DNA from: JBBQAA01 sp038276395
Lineage (GTDB): Bacteria > Actinomycetota > Thermoleophilia > Solirubrobacterales > Solirubrobacteraceae
DNA length: 64,000 bases
Assembly (NCBI GenBank): GCA_038276395.1
Contig: JBBQAA010000060.1
Span: 1-64,000 of the forward strand
Reading direction: 5' to 3'
Made by a program: the position numbers and the translations under genes. Positions 40,716-48,927 of the stretch are shown here, one piece after another. Within the stretch, counting starts at the first letter, position 1. Every line of letters starts with the position of its first letter. Below the pieces are notes generated by a model, which was not told the DNA's origin, made no database searches, and was given only the letters and a program-made list of their open reading frames with translations.

Positions 40716-41186
40716 TCAGGAGAACGGCTTCGTCGCCATCACGAAGATCGTGAGGACGACGATGAGGTCCGACAGGCCGCCGACGAGGCCGACGCGGCGG
40801 ATGAGCGCCCGGTGCTCGGAGCTAGGCTCACCGCCCGCCTCCTCGTCGGCCGCGGCGATCCCCTTGCGCAGCGCGGGGGCGATCAGGGCGCCCTCGAGCG
40901 CGCCGAGGACGATCACCGCGGCGAAGCCCCACTGCACGTAGAACTTCGAGAAGGCGTCGGCCTTGCTCGCCAGATAGATCCCGGCGATCAGGATCACGCC
41001 CAGCCCGGGCTGGATCAGCCGGCGGCTGATGGCCTGGATCATCCGGTAGAAGCCGCCGAGGATCTCCGGCCGCCCGCGGGCCACGCCGAACATCAGCCCG
41101 TAGGCGAACGTGGCGCCGAAGGCCACGACGACCGCGAGGATGTGGATCGCGAGGACCGCGTGGTAGAGCGTGATCGCGAGGGGCAC
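40716..41186 (-). CDS. DUF2269-like integral membrane protein
   Basis: 156 residues with four hydrophobic helices: LAIHILAVVVAFGATFAYGL, LGVILIAGIYLAS, WGFAAVIVLGALEGALIAPA and GLSDLIVVLTIFVMA. The His in the first helix (AIHILA) and the overall size resemble DUF2269 and related four-helix membrane proteins, sometimes compared to haem-binding HemJ/CopD-like proteins. Whether haem is bound cannot be told. The GTG at 41186 has a TAGCGT box 7 bp upstream, so the message is probably leaderless. It is divergent from the transporter gene at 41246. Confidence 0.7.
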   Translation of the reverse strand: MPLAITLYHAVLAIHILAVVVAFGATFAYGLMFGVARGRPEILGGFYRMIQAISRRLIQPGLGVILIAGIYLASKADAFSKFYVQWGFAAVIVLGALEGALIAPALRKGIAAADEEAGGEPSSEHRALIRRVGLVGGLSDLIVVLTIFVMATKPFS

Positions 41187-41193
41187 GGCCGGG

Positions 41194-41199
41194 ACGCTA
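41194..41199 (-). promoter_or_regulatory. -10 box TAGCGT for the DUF2269-like gene
   Basis: TAGCGT on the minus strand, 7 bp before the GTG at 41186. Confidence 0.45.
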
Positions 41200-41245
41200 C
41201 CGTCGGCCGATCAGGCGCCTGCGCCCGCTCCTCTCGCGCCGCACG

Positions 41246-42358
41246 ATGGGGGCGGCGGTCACGCCGCTCGCGTCGATCTTCGGCTCGGGCTTCCTCATCA
41301 TCGTCCCCGTCCTCGAGCGCACGCTCGGAGCATTCGCGCTCGTGGGGATCGCCGGCGTCTGCGCCTACGCCTACGCCGTCGGCACGGCGATCCGCCGCAA
41401 CGTGGCGACGGTCGAGGCGCTGACCGACCACGGGCGCCTCGACCCGCTGACCACGCGGCTCGAGGCCGCGGCCGACCTCGTCATCGTCGTCGCCTACGTC
41501 ATCTCCGTCGCGCTCTACCTGCGGATCATGGCCGCCTATGTCGTCGACTTCGCCTCATCCGGGTCGGCGTTCGCCGAGCGCGCGCTGGCCGCCGCGGCGG
41601 TGCTGGTGATCGCCGGCGTTGGCGTCGTGCGTGGCTTCGCGGGGCTCGACCGGCTCGAGCGGATCGCCCTCAGCGGCGTCCTCGTCATCACCACCGTGCT
41701 CGGCGGGACCCTGTTCGCCCACGACGGCGTGAAGCTCCTCGGCGGCTCCCTCGTCCTCCCGCCAGCGCCGGGTCGAGGCCTGCTCCACGTCCTGCTCGTC
41801 CTCGGCGGCATCGTCATCACCGTCCAGGGCTTCGAGACGGTTCGCTACCTGACGGCCGAGTTCGACCGGGAGACGAGGGTCCGCGCCTGCCGGCTCTCGC
41901 AGCTCGTCTCCACCTCGATCTACCTCGGCTTCGTGGCGGTGGCCACGCCGGTCATGGGGCTCGGGACCCACGCCGGGCCGGACCGTACCCTGCTCGACAT
42001 CACGGGTCGCGTCGTGCCGCTGCTCTCGCTGCCGGTCGTCCTCACCGCCGTCCTGTCCCAGTTCAGCGCGGCCACGGCGGACACCGTCGCCGCCTACGGC
42101 AACCTCGTGCGCCTGCTGCCCGGGCCGATGCGCGGCGCGCGGCCCTACGTGCTCACCGGCGACGCGGCGATCCTCCTCGTGTGGACGGTGCCGACCTTCT
42201 CGATTGTCGCCGTCGCCTCGCGGGCCTTCGCGGCCTACTACGCGCTTCAGTGCGCGGTGGCGCTCCGGACCTCGGGCGGCGCGCTCGCCCGCGCCGGCTA
42301 CGGGCTCCTCGGGCTCTCGCTCGCGGGCGTCGCCGCCTTCGCCCTGCCCGCGGGGTGA
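41246..42358 (+). CDS. amino-acid permease-like (APC superfamily) membrane protein
   Basis: 370 residues with about ten to eleven membrane helices. The first helix contains TPLASIFGSGFLIIVP, the G-S-G unwound segment expected in the APC fold substrate site. The RNVATVEAL loop, a GFETVRYL helix (GGIVITVQGFETVRYLTAEF) and LSQFSAATADTVAAYGNLV further resemble amino-acid permeases. It is somewhat short for the family (usually above 400). The substrate is unknown. No GTG or TTG lies upstream in frame, so the ATG at 41246 is the start. It converges with the mutase gene, 18 bp apart. Confidence 0.7.
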   Translation: MGAAVTPLASIFGSGFLIIVPVLERTLGAFALVGIAGVCAYAYAVGTAIRRNVATVEALTDHGRLDPLTTRLEAAADLVIVVAYVISVALYLRIMAAYVVDFASSGSAFAERALAAAAVLVIAGVGVVRGFAGLDRLERIALSGVLVITTVLGGTLFAHDGVKLLGGSLVLPPAPGRGLLHVLLVLGGIVITVQGFETVRYLTAEFDRETRVRACRLSQLVSTSIYLGFVAVATPVMGLGTHAGPDRTLLDITGRVVPLLSLPVVLTAVLSQFSAATADTVAAYGNLVRLLPGPMRGARPYVLTGDAAILLVWTVPTFSIVAVASRAFAAYYALQCAVALRTSGGALARAGYGLLGLSLAGVAAFALPAG

Positions 42359-42376
42359 GCCGGGCGGCCCCGGCGC

Positions 42377-44005
42377 TCAGTCCGAGGGCCGGTACTCGCC
42401 GAAGACGTCCTTGAGCGCGCCGCAGACCTCGCCGAGGGAGCATTCGTCCTTGAGCGCGGCGCGGATGAGCGGGAGCAGGTTGTCCGTGCCCTCGGCCGCC
42501 TGGCGCAGCTCATCCAGCCGCGACTCCACCTTCTCCGAGTCCCGCTGCTCCTTGAATTTCTTCAGGCGCTCGACCTGAGCGTCCTCCGTGGCCTGGTCGA
42601 CCTTCAGCGTGTCCGGCACCTCGACGTCCTCGGTCACGTACTTGTTGACGCCGACGACGATGTCCTGCTCGGTGCGGTAGCGCTCGCCGTAGCCCCAGGC
42701 CGACTCCTCGATCTCGCCCTTCATGAAGGCGATGGCCTCGACGGAGCCGCCCATCTCCTCGATCTTCTCCATGAGCTCGCCCGCGCGGGTCTCGATGTCG
42801 CGGGTCAGGGCCTCGACGAAGTAGGAGCCCGCGAAGGGGTCGACGGTGTCGGTCACCCCGGACTCGTGGGCGATGATCTGCTGTGTCCGCAGCGCGATCC
42901 GGGCCGCGCGCTCGGTGGGGAGGGCGAGCGCCTCGTCGAAGCCGTTGGTGTGCAGGGACTGGGTGCCTCCCGCCACCGCGGCGAAGCCCTGCAGCGCGAC
43001 GCGCGCGACGTTGTTCTCCGCCTGCTGGGCGGTCAGCGTCACCCCGCCCGTCTGGGTGTGGAAGCGAAGCTTCATCGAGCGCTCGTCCTCGGCGCCGAAG
43101 CGCTCCTTCATGATGATCGCCCACATCTTCCGGGCGGCGCGGAACTTCGCCACCTCCTGGAAGACGTTGTTGTGGCAGTTGAAGAAGAAGGCCAGCCGGG
43201 GGGCGAAGTCATCGACGGCGAGGCCGGCGTCGACCGCGGCCTGGACGTAGGCGGTGCCGTTGGCCAGCGTGAAGGCGACCTCCTGGACGGCGGAGCAGCC
43301 CTTCTCGCGGAAGTGGTAGCCCGAGATCGAGATCGTGTTCCACTTCGGCAGCCTCTCCTTGCAGTAGGCGAAGAGATCCGTGGTCAGCCGCATCGCGCCC
43401 TCGGGCGGGTAGATGAAGTTCCCGCGGGCGATGTACTCCTTGAGGATGTCGTTCTGGGTCGTGCCCCGGAGCTTCTCGGAGGGGACGCCCTGCTCCTCGC
43501 CGACGATCTCGTAGAGCAGCATCAGGCACGCGGCGGGGGCGTTGATCGTCATCGACGTCGAGACCTCGTCGAGCGGGATCTGGTCAAACGCCGTGCGCAT
43601 GTCCTCGATCGTGTCGATCGCCACGCCGGTGCGGCCGACCTCGCCGAGGCAGCGCGGATCGTCGGAGTCGAGGCCGAGCTGGGTCGGGAGGTCGAAGGCC
43701 ATGGAGAGGCCCGTCCCGCCGTGCTCGAGCAGGTAGCGGTAGCGCTCGTTTGACTCCTTGGCCGAGGCGTAGCCCGCGTACTGGCGCATCGTCCAGAGCT
43801 GCTTGCGGTACATCTCGCCGTGGACGCCGCGCGCGTAGGGGTAGGAGCCGGGCTCGCCGAGCGCGAGCGTCCCGGGGAGGTCATCCGCGTCGTAGAGCGG
43901 CTTGACCTCGATCCCGGAGTCGGTGAAGCGGCGTTCGTCCTGCGCCCCGACGACGGGCGCGATCGAGCGATGGTCCTCGGAGGTCTCGGCGCGGTCGGCG
44001 GCCAT
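42377..44005 (-). CDS. acyl-CoA mutase large subunit (methylmalonyl-/isobutyryl-CoA mutase type)
   Basis: 542 residues. The barrel domain of B12-dependent acyl-CoA mutases is complete: YPYARGVHGEMYRKQLWTMR, GTGLSMAFDLPTQLGLDSDD, GTTQNDILKEYIARGNFIYP, SISGYHFREKGC and RFHTQTGGVTLTAQQAENNV. There is no C-terminal cobalamin-binding domain, so a separate small subunit must exist elsewhere; this split form is typical of the IcmA-like and archaeal-type mutases. It would interconvert methylmalonyl- and succinyl-CoA or isobutyryl- and butyryl-CoA. The active-site residues that distinguish these cannot be assigned confidently by eye. A TAGGCT box lies 7 bp before the ATG at 44005. Confidence 0.92.
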   Translation of the reverse strand: MAADRAETSEDHRSIAPVVGAQDERRFTDSGIEVKPLYDADDLPGTLALGEPGSYPYARGVHGEMYRKQLWTMRQYAGYASAKESNERYRYLLEHGGTGLSMAFDLPTQLGLDSDDPRCLGEVGRTGVAIDTIEDMRTAFDQIPLDEVSTSMTINAPAACLMLLYEIVGEEQGVPSEKLRGTTQNDILKEYIARGNFIYPPEGAMRLTTDLFAYCKERLPKWNTISISGYHFREKGCSAVQEVAFTLANGTAYVQAAVDAGLAVDDFAPRLAFFFNCHNNVFQEVAKFRAARKMWAIIMKERFGAEDERSMKLRFHTQTGGVTLTAQQAENNVARVALQGFAAVAGGTQSLHTNGFDEALALPTERAARIALRTQQIIAHESGVTDTVDPFAGSYFVEALTRDIETRAGELMEKIEEMGGSVEAIAFMKGEIEESAWGYGERYRTEQDIVVGVNKYVTEDVEVPDTLKVDQATEDAQVERLKKFKEQRDSEKVESRLDELRQAAEGTDNLLPLIRAALKDECSLGEVCGALKDVFGEYRPSD

Positions 44006-44012
44006 GGCCGAG

Positions 44013-44018
44013 AGCCTA
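44013..44018 (-). promoter_or_regulatory. -10 box TAGGCT for the mutase gene
   Basis: TAGGCT on the minus strand, 7 bp before the ATG at 44005. Confidence 0.45.
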
Positions 44019-44076
44019 TTCGTGCCCTTCCGGACCGGAATCCGGACAGGGGCGCTCGGCCCGCGGCGCGCGCCGG

Positions 44077-44082
44077 TATAAC
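44077..44082 (+). promoter_or_regulatory. -10 box TATAAC for the small exported-protein gene
   Basis: TATAAC lies 9 bp before the ATG at 44092. Confidence 0.4.
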
Positions 44083-44091
44083 ATCGCGCCC

Positions 44092-44448
44092 ATGCGCCAC
44101 CTCGCTCTCCTCATCACCGTCCTAGCCGTGCCCGCCGCGGCGACGGCCGCGACCAAGATCACCGACGTCAAGGGACCGACGGTGCGGATCACCGGCCTTC
44201 CCCCCGCCTCCTCCTGCCAGCGGCACGAGCGGAAGATCCACTTCAAGGTCACCGACCGCTCGGGGGTCCGCCGGGTCGACATCTTCGTCGACTACGTCCA
44301 CGCCGGGCGCGCCCGGAGCTCTTCGATGCTCAACTTCGACTTCTCCCGCAAGCTGCGCCCGGGGCGCCACCGCCTCGGCGTCACCGCGCGCGACAACGTG
44401 GGCAACCTGACCCACAAGGTCGTGCGCTTCCGCGTCTGCGGCTCCTAG
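44092..44448 (+). CDS. small exported Ig-like protein
   Basis: 118 residues. The signal peptide MRHLALLITVLAVPAAATAA is followed by a single beta-sandwich-like domain of about 95 residues: KITDVKGPTVRITGLPPASS, HFKVTDRSGVRRVDIFVDYV and LRPGRHRLGVTARDNVGNLT. The DRSGVxxVxxxVD and VTARDNVGN motifs are typical of Ig-like domains in surface proteins. Two cysteines, one after PPASS and one three residues from the end (VCGS), could form a disulfide. Function unknown. The stop codon lies within the first hairpin of the following structured region. Confidence 0.7.
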   Translation: MRHLALLITVLAVPAAATAATKITDVKGPTVRITGLPPASSCQRHERKIHFKVTDRSGVRRVDIFVDYVHAGRARSSSMLNFDFSRKLRPGRHRLGVTARDNVGNLTHKVVRFRVCGS

Positions 44449-44507
44449 TACCGCGGGAGTCGGTACTAGACCGCCGGCCAAGGACAGCGGCGTGGCCGGT
44501 CCCGCGG
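44445..44507 (+). promoter_or_regulatory. structured leader upstream of moaDE-selA-selB
   Basis: Three perfect pairings are packed into 63 bases. Pairing A is CTAGTACC (44445-44452) with GGTACTAG (44462-44469). Pairing B is CCGCGGGA (44451-44458) with TCCCGCGG (44500-44507). Pairing C is CCGGCCA (44474-44480) with TGGCCGG (44493-44499), directly stacked on B. A and B compete for 44451-44452, so they form either alternative structures or a pseudoknot. This is what an attenuator or riboswitch would look like; it could also be a simple terminator for the upstream gene. It does not match any riboswitch I can recall with confidence. Confidence 0.4.
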
Positions 44508-44541
44508 ATCGGCCTCGGCGCTCGCGAATAGCCTCCCGGGC

Positions 44542-45171
44542 GTGCGCGTCCGGGTCCGGCTGTTCGCCCAGCTCCGCGAGCGCGCGGGGCGGGACGAGCT
44601 GTGGCTCGACCTGCCCGAGGGCGCCCGGGTCAGCGACGCGCTGGCCGAGGTCTCGGAGCTCGCCGCGGGCCTGCCGCTCGTGCTCGCCGTCAACCGCGAC
44701 TACGCGAAGCCCGATCGCGCCCTGGCGACCGGGGACGAACTGGCCCTCGTCCCGCCCGTAAGCGGGGGTGCGGCGGTGTCCGCGCTCCTCACCGCCGAGC
44801 CGATCGACGAAGCCGCCGTGCGGGCCGCGGTCAGCGATCCGCGGGCCGGGGCGGTGGTCGTCTTCTCCGGGGTCACGCGGGACGTCGAGGCGCTGGAGTA
44901 CGAGGCCTACGCGGAGATGGCGCGGCCGCGCCTGGAGGCGATCGCCGCCGAGGCCCGGGCCCGGCACGGCCTCTGCGCCGTCGCCGTCGCCCATCGAACG
45001 GGGCGGGTGACGCTCTCAGAGCCGTCCGTCGTCGTCGCCGTCTCGGCGCCCCATCGGGCCGAGGCCTTCGCGGGCGCGCGCGAGGTCATCGACCGCGTCA
45101 AGGCCGAGGCGCCGATCTGGAAGCGGGAGCCGGACGGTTGGGTCAAGGGAACGGTGCCCACGACGAGCTGA
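44542..45171 (+). CDS. MoaD-MoaE fusion, molybdopterin synthase
   Basis: 209 residues. Residues 1-76 are MoaD (ubiquitin-like: VRVRLFAQLRERAGRDELWL, ending VPPVSGG with the terminal Gly-Gly at 75-76). Residues 80-209 are MoaE, with the catalytic lysines Lys187 and Lys194 in VKAEAPIWKREPDGW. Molybdopterin synthase converts cyclic pyranopterin monophosphate to molybdopterin using a thiocarboxylate on the MoaD C-terminus. In a fusion the Gly-Gly is internal, so processing after it would be required, as reported for mycobacterial MoaX. The GTG at 44542 begins the MoaD fold. selA starts 5 bp after the stop. Confidence 0.9.
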   Translation: MRVRVRLFAQLRERAGRDELWLDLPEGARVSDALAEVSELAAGLPLVLAVNRDYAKPDRALATGDELALVPPVSGGAAVSALLTAEPIDEAAVRAAVSDPRAGAVVVFSGVTRDVEALEYEAYAEMARPRLEAIAAEARARHGLCAVAVAHRTGRVTLSEPSVVVAVSAPHRAEAFAGAREVIDRVKAEAPIWKREPDGWVKGTVPTTS

Positions 45172-45176
45172 GGGCG

Positions 45177-46472
45177 TTGCCCTCGGTCGAGCGCCTCGCC
45201 GCCGCCCTGCCCGGGCCGCGCGCCCTGGCCGTGCGCGCGGCGCGGGAGACCGTGGCCGAGCGCCGCGCGGCGCTCCGGGCGGGCGGGCCGGGTGACGGCG
45301 CGCCGGGCGCGGACCTGCACGCCGCAGCAGAGGAGCGGCTGCGGGCGCTGCGGGCGCCCTCGCTACGCCGGGTGCTGAACGCCACGGGGGTCGTCCTGCA
45401 CACGAACCTCGGCCGCGCGCCGCTCGCCGAGGCCGCGCGCGCCGCCGTGGCCCGCGCCGCCGAGGGCTACACGAGCCTCGAGCTCGACCTGGGCGCCGAC
45501 CCGCCCGCGCGCGGCAACCGGCAGGACCACGTCGCCGGCCTGCTCACGGAGCTCACGGGCGCCGAGGCCGCGCTCGTCGTGAACAACGGCGCGGGCGCGG
45601 TCCTCCTCTCCGTGGCCGCGCTGGCGGCGGGGCGCGAGGTGATCGTCTCGCGCGGGCAGCTCGTCGAGATCGGCGGCGGCTTCCGCATCCCCGAGGTCGT
45701 CGCCGCCTCGGGCGCGCGGCTCCTCGAGGTGGGGACCACGAACCGCACGCGCATCGAGGACTACGCGCGGGCCGTACGCGCCGAGACCGGCGCGATCCTC
45801 CGCGTGCACCCCTCGAACTTCCGCCAGCTCGGGTTCGTGGCCGCGGTCTCGACGCGGGAGCTGGCCGCGCTCGGCCCGCCCGTCGTCGACGACCTCGGCT
45901 CGGGCGCCCTCGCGCCGGAGGATCTGCCCGCGGCCGCGCGGGACGAGCCTGGCGTACGGGACTCCGTGGCCGCCGGCGCCGCGCTCGCCTGCTTCTCGGG
46001 CGACAAGCTCCTCGGCGGCCCCCAGGCCGGGCTCCTCGCCGGCCGGGCGGACGCGATCGCGCGAGCGGCGGCGCATCCCCTGGCCCGGGCGCTGCGGATC
46101 GACAAGCTCTCGCTGGCCGCCCTGGAGGCGACGCTTCGCCTGCACCGCGACCCGGAGCTGGCCGCGCGGGAGATCCCGGCGCTGGCGATGCTGCACGCCG
46201 AGCCGGCGGCCCTCCGCGCCCGCGCCGAGCGCCTCTCCGCCGCCTTCCGCGGCGCAGAGCTCGTCGAGGCCGTGGCCCGCGTGGGCGGCGGGACGCTCCC
46301 GCTGGCCGAGCTGCCGGGCCCCGTGGTTGCGCTCGACCCGGGGCTCGCCGGCGAGCTGCGCGCGGGCGACCCACCGGTCCTCGGGCGCCTCTCCGAGGGC
46401 CGGCTCCTACTCGACCCGCGGACCCTGACCGACGAGGAGGTCGCGTGGATCGTGGCGAGCCGCCGCCCCTGA
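45177..46472 (+). CDS. selA: L-seryl-tRNA(Sec) selenium transferase
   Basis: 431 residues from a TTG at 45177. It converts Ser-tRNA(Sec) to Sec-tRNA(Sec) using selenophosphate. The N-terminal part has the SelA-typical LPSVERLAAALPG and RVLNATGVVLHTNLGRAPLA. The PLP-binding Lys277 is in ACFSGDKLLGGPQAG. VNNGAGAVLL, VSRGQLVEIGGGFRIPEV and EVGTTNRTRIEDY are further SelA signatures. The start codon choice is forced: no ATG or GTG lies in frame between the moaDE stop and the conserved LPSVE. The end overlaps selB by 28 bp. Confidence 0.93.
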   Translation: MPSVERLAAALPGPRALAVRAARETVAERRAALRAGGPGDGAPGADLHAAAEERLRALRAPSLRRVLNATGVVLHTNLGRAPLAEAARAAVARAAEGYTSLELDLGADPPARGNRQDHVAGLLTELTGAEAALVVNNGAGAVLLSVAALAAGREVIVSRGQLVEIGGGFRIPEVVAASGARLLEVGTTNRTRIEDYARAVRAETGAILRVHPSNFRQLGFVAAVSTRELAALGPPVVDDLGSGALAPEDLPAAARDEPGVRDSVAAGAALACFSGDKLLGGPQAGLLAGRADAIARAAAHPLARALRIDKLSLAALEATLRLHRDPELAAREIPALAMLHAEPAALRARAERLSAAFRGAELVEAVARVGGGTLPLAELPGPVVALDPGLAGELRAGDPPVLGRLSEGRLLLDPRTLTDEEVAWIVASRRP

Positions 46473-47890
46473 CGCTCGGCACGGCGGGCCATGTCGATCA
46501 CGGGAAGACGGCGCTCGTCCGCGCGCTGACGGGCACGGACACCGACCGCCTGCCCGAGGAACGCGCGCGTGGCCTCTCGATCGCGCTCGGCTACGCGCGT
46601 CTCGTGCTGCCCTCGGGGCGCACGCTCTCGGTCATCGACGTGCCCGGCCACGAGCGCTTCGTGCGCACGATGGTCGCGGGGGCGACGGGGATCGATCTCT
46701 TCCTGCTCGTCGTGGCCGCCGAGGACGGCGTCATGCCCCAGAGCCGCGAGCACGTGCGCGTGCTCCGCGCGCTCGGTGTGGGGCGCGGCGTCGTGGCGGT
46801 GACGAAGACCGACCTCGCCGACCCGACGCGGGCGACGGCAGAGGCGGCCAAGCTCGTCCCGGGTGCGCCCGTGCTGCCGCTCTGCGCCCGCACCGGCGCG
46901 GGACTCGGAGCCCTGCTCGCCGCGCTCGACGGCGTCGCGGCGGGGGTTGCGAGCCGCGCCGATCGCGCCGGGGACGCGCGACTTCACGTCGACCGGGTCT
47001 TCACGATCCGCGGCGCGGGGACGGTGTGCACCGGCACGCTGTGGTCGGGCGCGATCGCCCCCGGGGACGCACTCCTGCTGCTGCCCGCGGGGCGGCGCGT
47101 GCGGGTGCGCGGCGTGCAGGTCCACGACGCGCCGGTGGGGCGCGCGGCGGCCGGCCAGCGGGTGGCGGTGAACCTGAGCGGGGTCGGGCGGGACGAAGTC
47201 GCCCGCGGCGACGTGCTCGCCGGCGTGGGCGCCGAGCTCATCGCGGCCCGGCGCCTCGACGCCGCGCTGTCCTTCGCCGCGGCGGCGCCGGCCGACGGCG
47301 AGCGCGTGCAGGTCCACCACGGCACGCGCGAGACGCCAGGGCGGGTCCGCCGGGGCGAGGGCGCGCGCTGGCACCTGCGCCTCGAGCGCCTGCTCGTCGC
47401 GGCGCCGGGCGACCGGCTCGTCCTGCGCCGGATCGCCCCGCCCGACACGCTCGGCGGGGGGACGGTGCTCGCGCCGGCCGCGCCTTCCGGGCCGCCCGCG
47501 CCCGAGCCCGCCCCGCCGCCCCGCCCCGCCGCCCCGCCGCTCCCCCCGGCCGCCCACGCGCTCGGTGCGCGCCTGCGCGCCGCCGGCCACCGTCCGCCCG
47601 GGCCCGCGGAGCTCTCCCCCGAGGAGGCCGCCGCTCTGCCCGCGCTGCGGGCCGCGGGGGGTGCCGTCCGCGTCGGGTCGCTGCACTTCCACCCGGCCGC
47701 GCTCGCGGAGATCCGCGTGCGCGTCGAGCGCCTGCTCGACGCGCACGGTGCGGTGACGGTGGCCGAGCTGCGCGACGAGCTCGCCTCCTCCCGGCGCTTC
47801 GCCCAGGCGCTGCTCGAGCACTTCGACGCCGAGCGCCTGACCCGGCGGGACGGCGACGCCCACGTCCGGCGGCGACGGCGCGGTGGGTGA
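46445..47890 (+). CDS. selB: selenocysteine-specific elongation factor
   Basis: 481 residues. This GTPase delivers Sec-tRNA(Sec) to the ribosome at UGA codons followed by a SECIS element. GTPase motifs are GTAGHVDHGKT (12-22), DVPGHE (65-70) and TKTD (120-123). Domains II and III run to about 330. A Pro/Ala-rich linker (340-370) is followed by a shortened C-terminal region (about 370-481) with one or two winged helices (VTVAELRDELASSRRFAQAL). E. coli SelB has about 614 residues and four winged helices, so the mRNA-binding arm is reduced here. The start overlaps selA, showing coupled translation. Confidence 0.93.
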   Translation: MDRGEPPPLTLGTAGHVDHGKTALVRALTGTDTDRLPEERARGLSIALGYARLVLPSGRTLSVIDVPGHERFVRTMVAGATGIDLFLLVVAAEDGVMPQSREHVRVLRALGVGRGVVAVTKTDLADPTRATAEAAKLVPGAPVLPLCARTGAGLGALLAALDGVAAGVASRADRAGDARLHVDRVFTIRGAGTVCTGTLWSGAIAPGDALLLLPAGRRVRVRGVQVHDAPVGRAAAGQRVAVNLSGVGRDEVARGDVLAGVGAELIAARRLDAALSFAAAAPADGERVQVHHGTRETPGRVRRGEGARWHLRLERLLVAAPGDRLVLRRIAPPDTLGGGTVLAPAAPSGPPAPEPAPPPRPAAPPLPPAAHALGARLRAAGHRPPGPAELSPEEAAALPALRAAGGAVRVGSLHFHPAALAEIRVRVERLLDAHGAVTVAELRDELASSRRFAQALLEHFDAERLTRRDGDAHVRRRRRGG

Positions 47891-47899
47891 GCCGTCCAC

Positions 47900-47905
47900 T
47901 ACGCT
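47900..47905 (+). promoter_or_regulatory. -10 box TACGCT for the UDP-sugar decarboxylase gene
   Basis: TACGCT lies 8 bp before the GTG at 47914. Confidence 0.4.
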
Positions 47906-47913
47906 TCCGCCCC

Positions 47914-48858
47914 GTGAGCACCTGCTTGGTCACCGGCGGCGCGGGCTTCCTCGGCTCCCATCTGTGCGACGAGCTGATCGCGCGGGGGAACCGCGTGCTG
48001 TGCGTGGACAACCTCGAGACGGGCTCGCTGGCCAACATCGCCCACATTCGCGACCCGGAGACCTTCCGGCACGTGAACGCCGACATCATCGAGCCGTTCT
48101 TCGTCGACGAGCCCGTCGACTTCGTCTACCACCTGGCATCGCCGGCCTCGCCGATCGACTACCTGCGCCTGCCGCTGCACACGCTGAAGGTCGGCTCCTA
48201 CGGCACCCACCACGCGCTCGGGCTGGCCAAGCTCCACCGCGCGCGCTTCCTCATCGCCTCGACCTCTGAGGTCTACGGCGACCCGCAGGTCCACCCGCAG
48301 CCCGAGACCTACTGGGGCCACGTCAACCCGATCGGCCCGCGCGGGGTCTACGACGAGGCCAAGCGCTACGCGGAGGCGCTGACGATGGCCTATCACCGCC
48401 AGCAGGGCGTGGACACGGCGATCGTGAGGATTTTCAATACGTACGGCGCGCGGATGCGGGCCAACGACGGACGGGCGATCCCGACCTTCCTGCGCCAGGC
48501 GCTGCTGGACCGCCCGCTGACCGTGTTCGGCGACGGATCCCAGACGCGGTCCTTCTGCTACGTCACCGACCTCATCGACGGGTTGATCCGCCTGGTCGAG
48601 TCGGGAATCCACACGCCGGTGAACGTCGGCAACCCGAACGAGTTCACCCTGCTCGAGCTGGCCGAGGAGGTCCTCGCGGCCACGGGTTCGAAGTCGGAGA
48701 TAGTCTTCGAGGCGCTGCCCGTGGACGACCCCCAGGTGCGTCAGCCGGACATCCGCCTGGCCCGCGAGCTGCTCGGCTGGGAGCCGGCGGTGGGGCTCCG
48801 CGAAGGGCTTGCCCGGACGATCGAGAAGGCCGGCGTCAAGGCCCTCGTCGGCGGCTGA
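47914..48858 (+). CDS. UDP-glucuronate decarboxylase (UDP-xylose synthase type)
   Basis: 314 residues of the extended short-chain dehydrogenase family. The NAD motif is VTGGAGFLGSHLCDELI. The catalytic TSEVYGD and Tyr-x3-Lys (GVYDEAKRYAE) follow. YHLASPASPIDYLRLPLHTL and VRIFNTYGARMRANDGRAIP are strongly typical of UDP-glucuronate decarboxylases that make UDP-xylose. TFLRQALLDRPLTVFGDGSQ and RSFCYVTDLIDG complete the family signature. The product would feed xylose or related pentoses into a surface polysaccharide, consistent with the two polysaccharide genes that follow. Confidence 0.9.
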   Translation: MSTCLVTGGAGFLGSHLCDELIARGNRVLCVDNLETGSLANIAHIRDPETFRHVNADIIEPFFVDEPVDFVYHLASPASPIDYLRLPLHTLKVGSYGTHHALGLAKLHRARFLIASTSEVYGDPQVHPQPETYWGHVNPIGPRGVYDEAKRYAEALTMAYHRQQGVDTAIVRIFNTYGARMRANDGRAIPTFLRQALLDRPLTVFGDGSQTRSFCYVTDLIDGLIRLVESGIHTPVNVGNPNEFTLLELAEEVLAATGSKSEIVFEALPVDDPQVRQPDIRLARELLGWEPAVGLREGLARTIEKAGVKALVGG

Positions 48859-48927
48859 GCGGACCGGACGCCGAATCTTCACCCGCGGGCGCAACTCACG
48901 CGCCCCGCTACCGTTTCGGGCACGTCC

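Noticed and set aside
44445..44507. Known molybdenum-cofactor riboswitch
   Set aside because: The position is right, but I cannot match the stems and loops to the known consensus with confidence, so it is reported only as an unclassified structured leader.
44449..44541. tRNA-Sec (selC) next to selA/selB
   Set aside because: The region is strongly base-paired but has no TCA anticodon loop or T-arm consensus, and the pairings do not form the long acceptor of tRNA-Sec.
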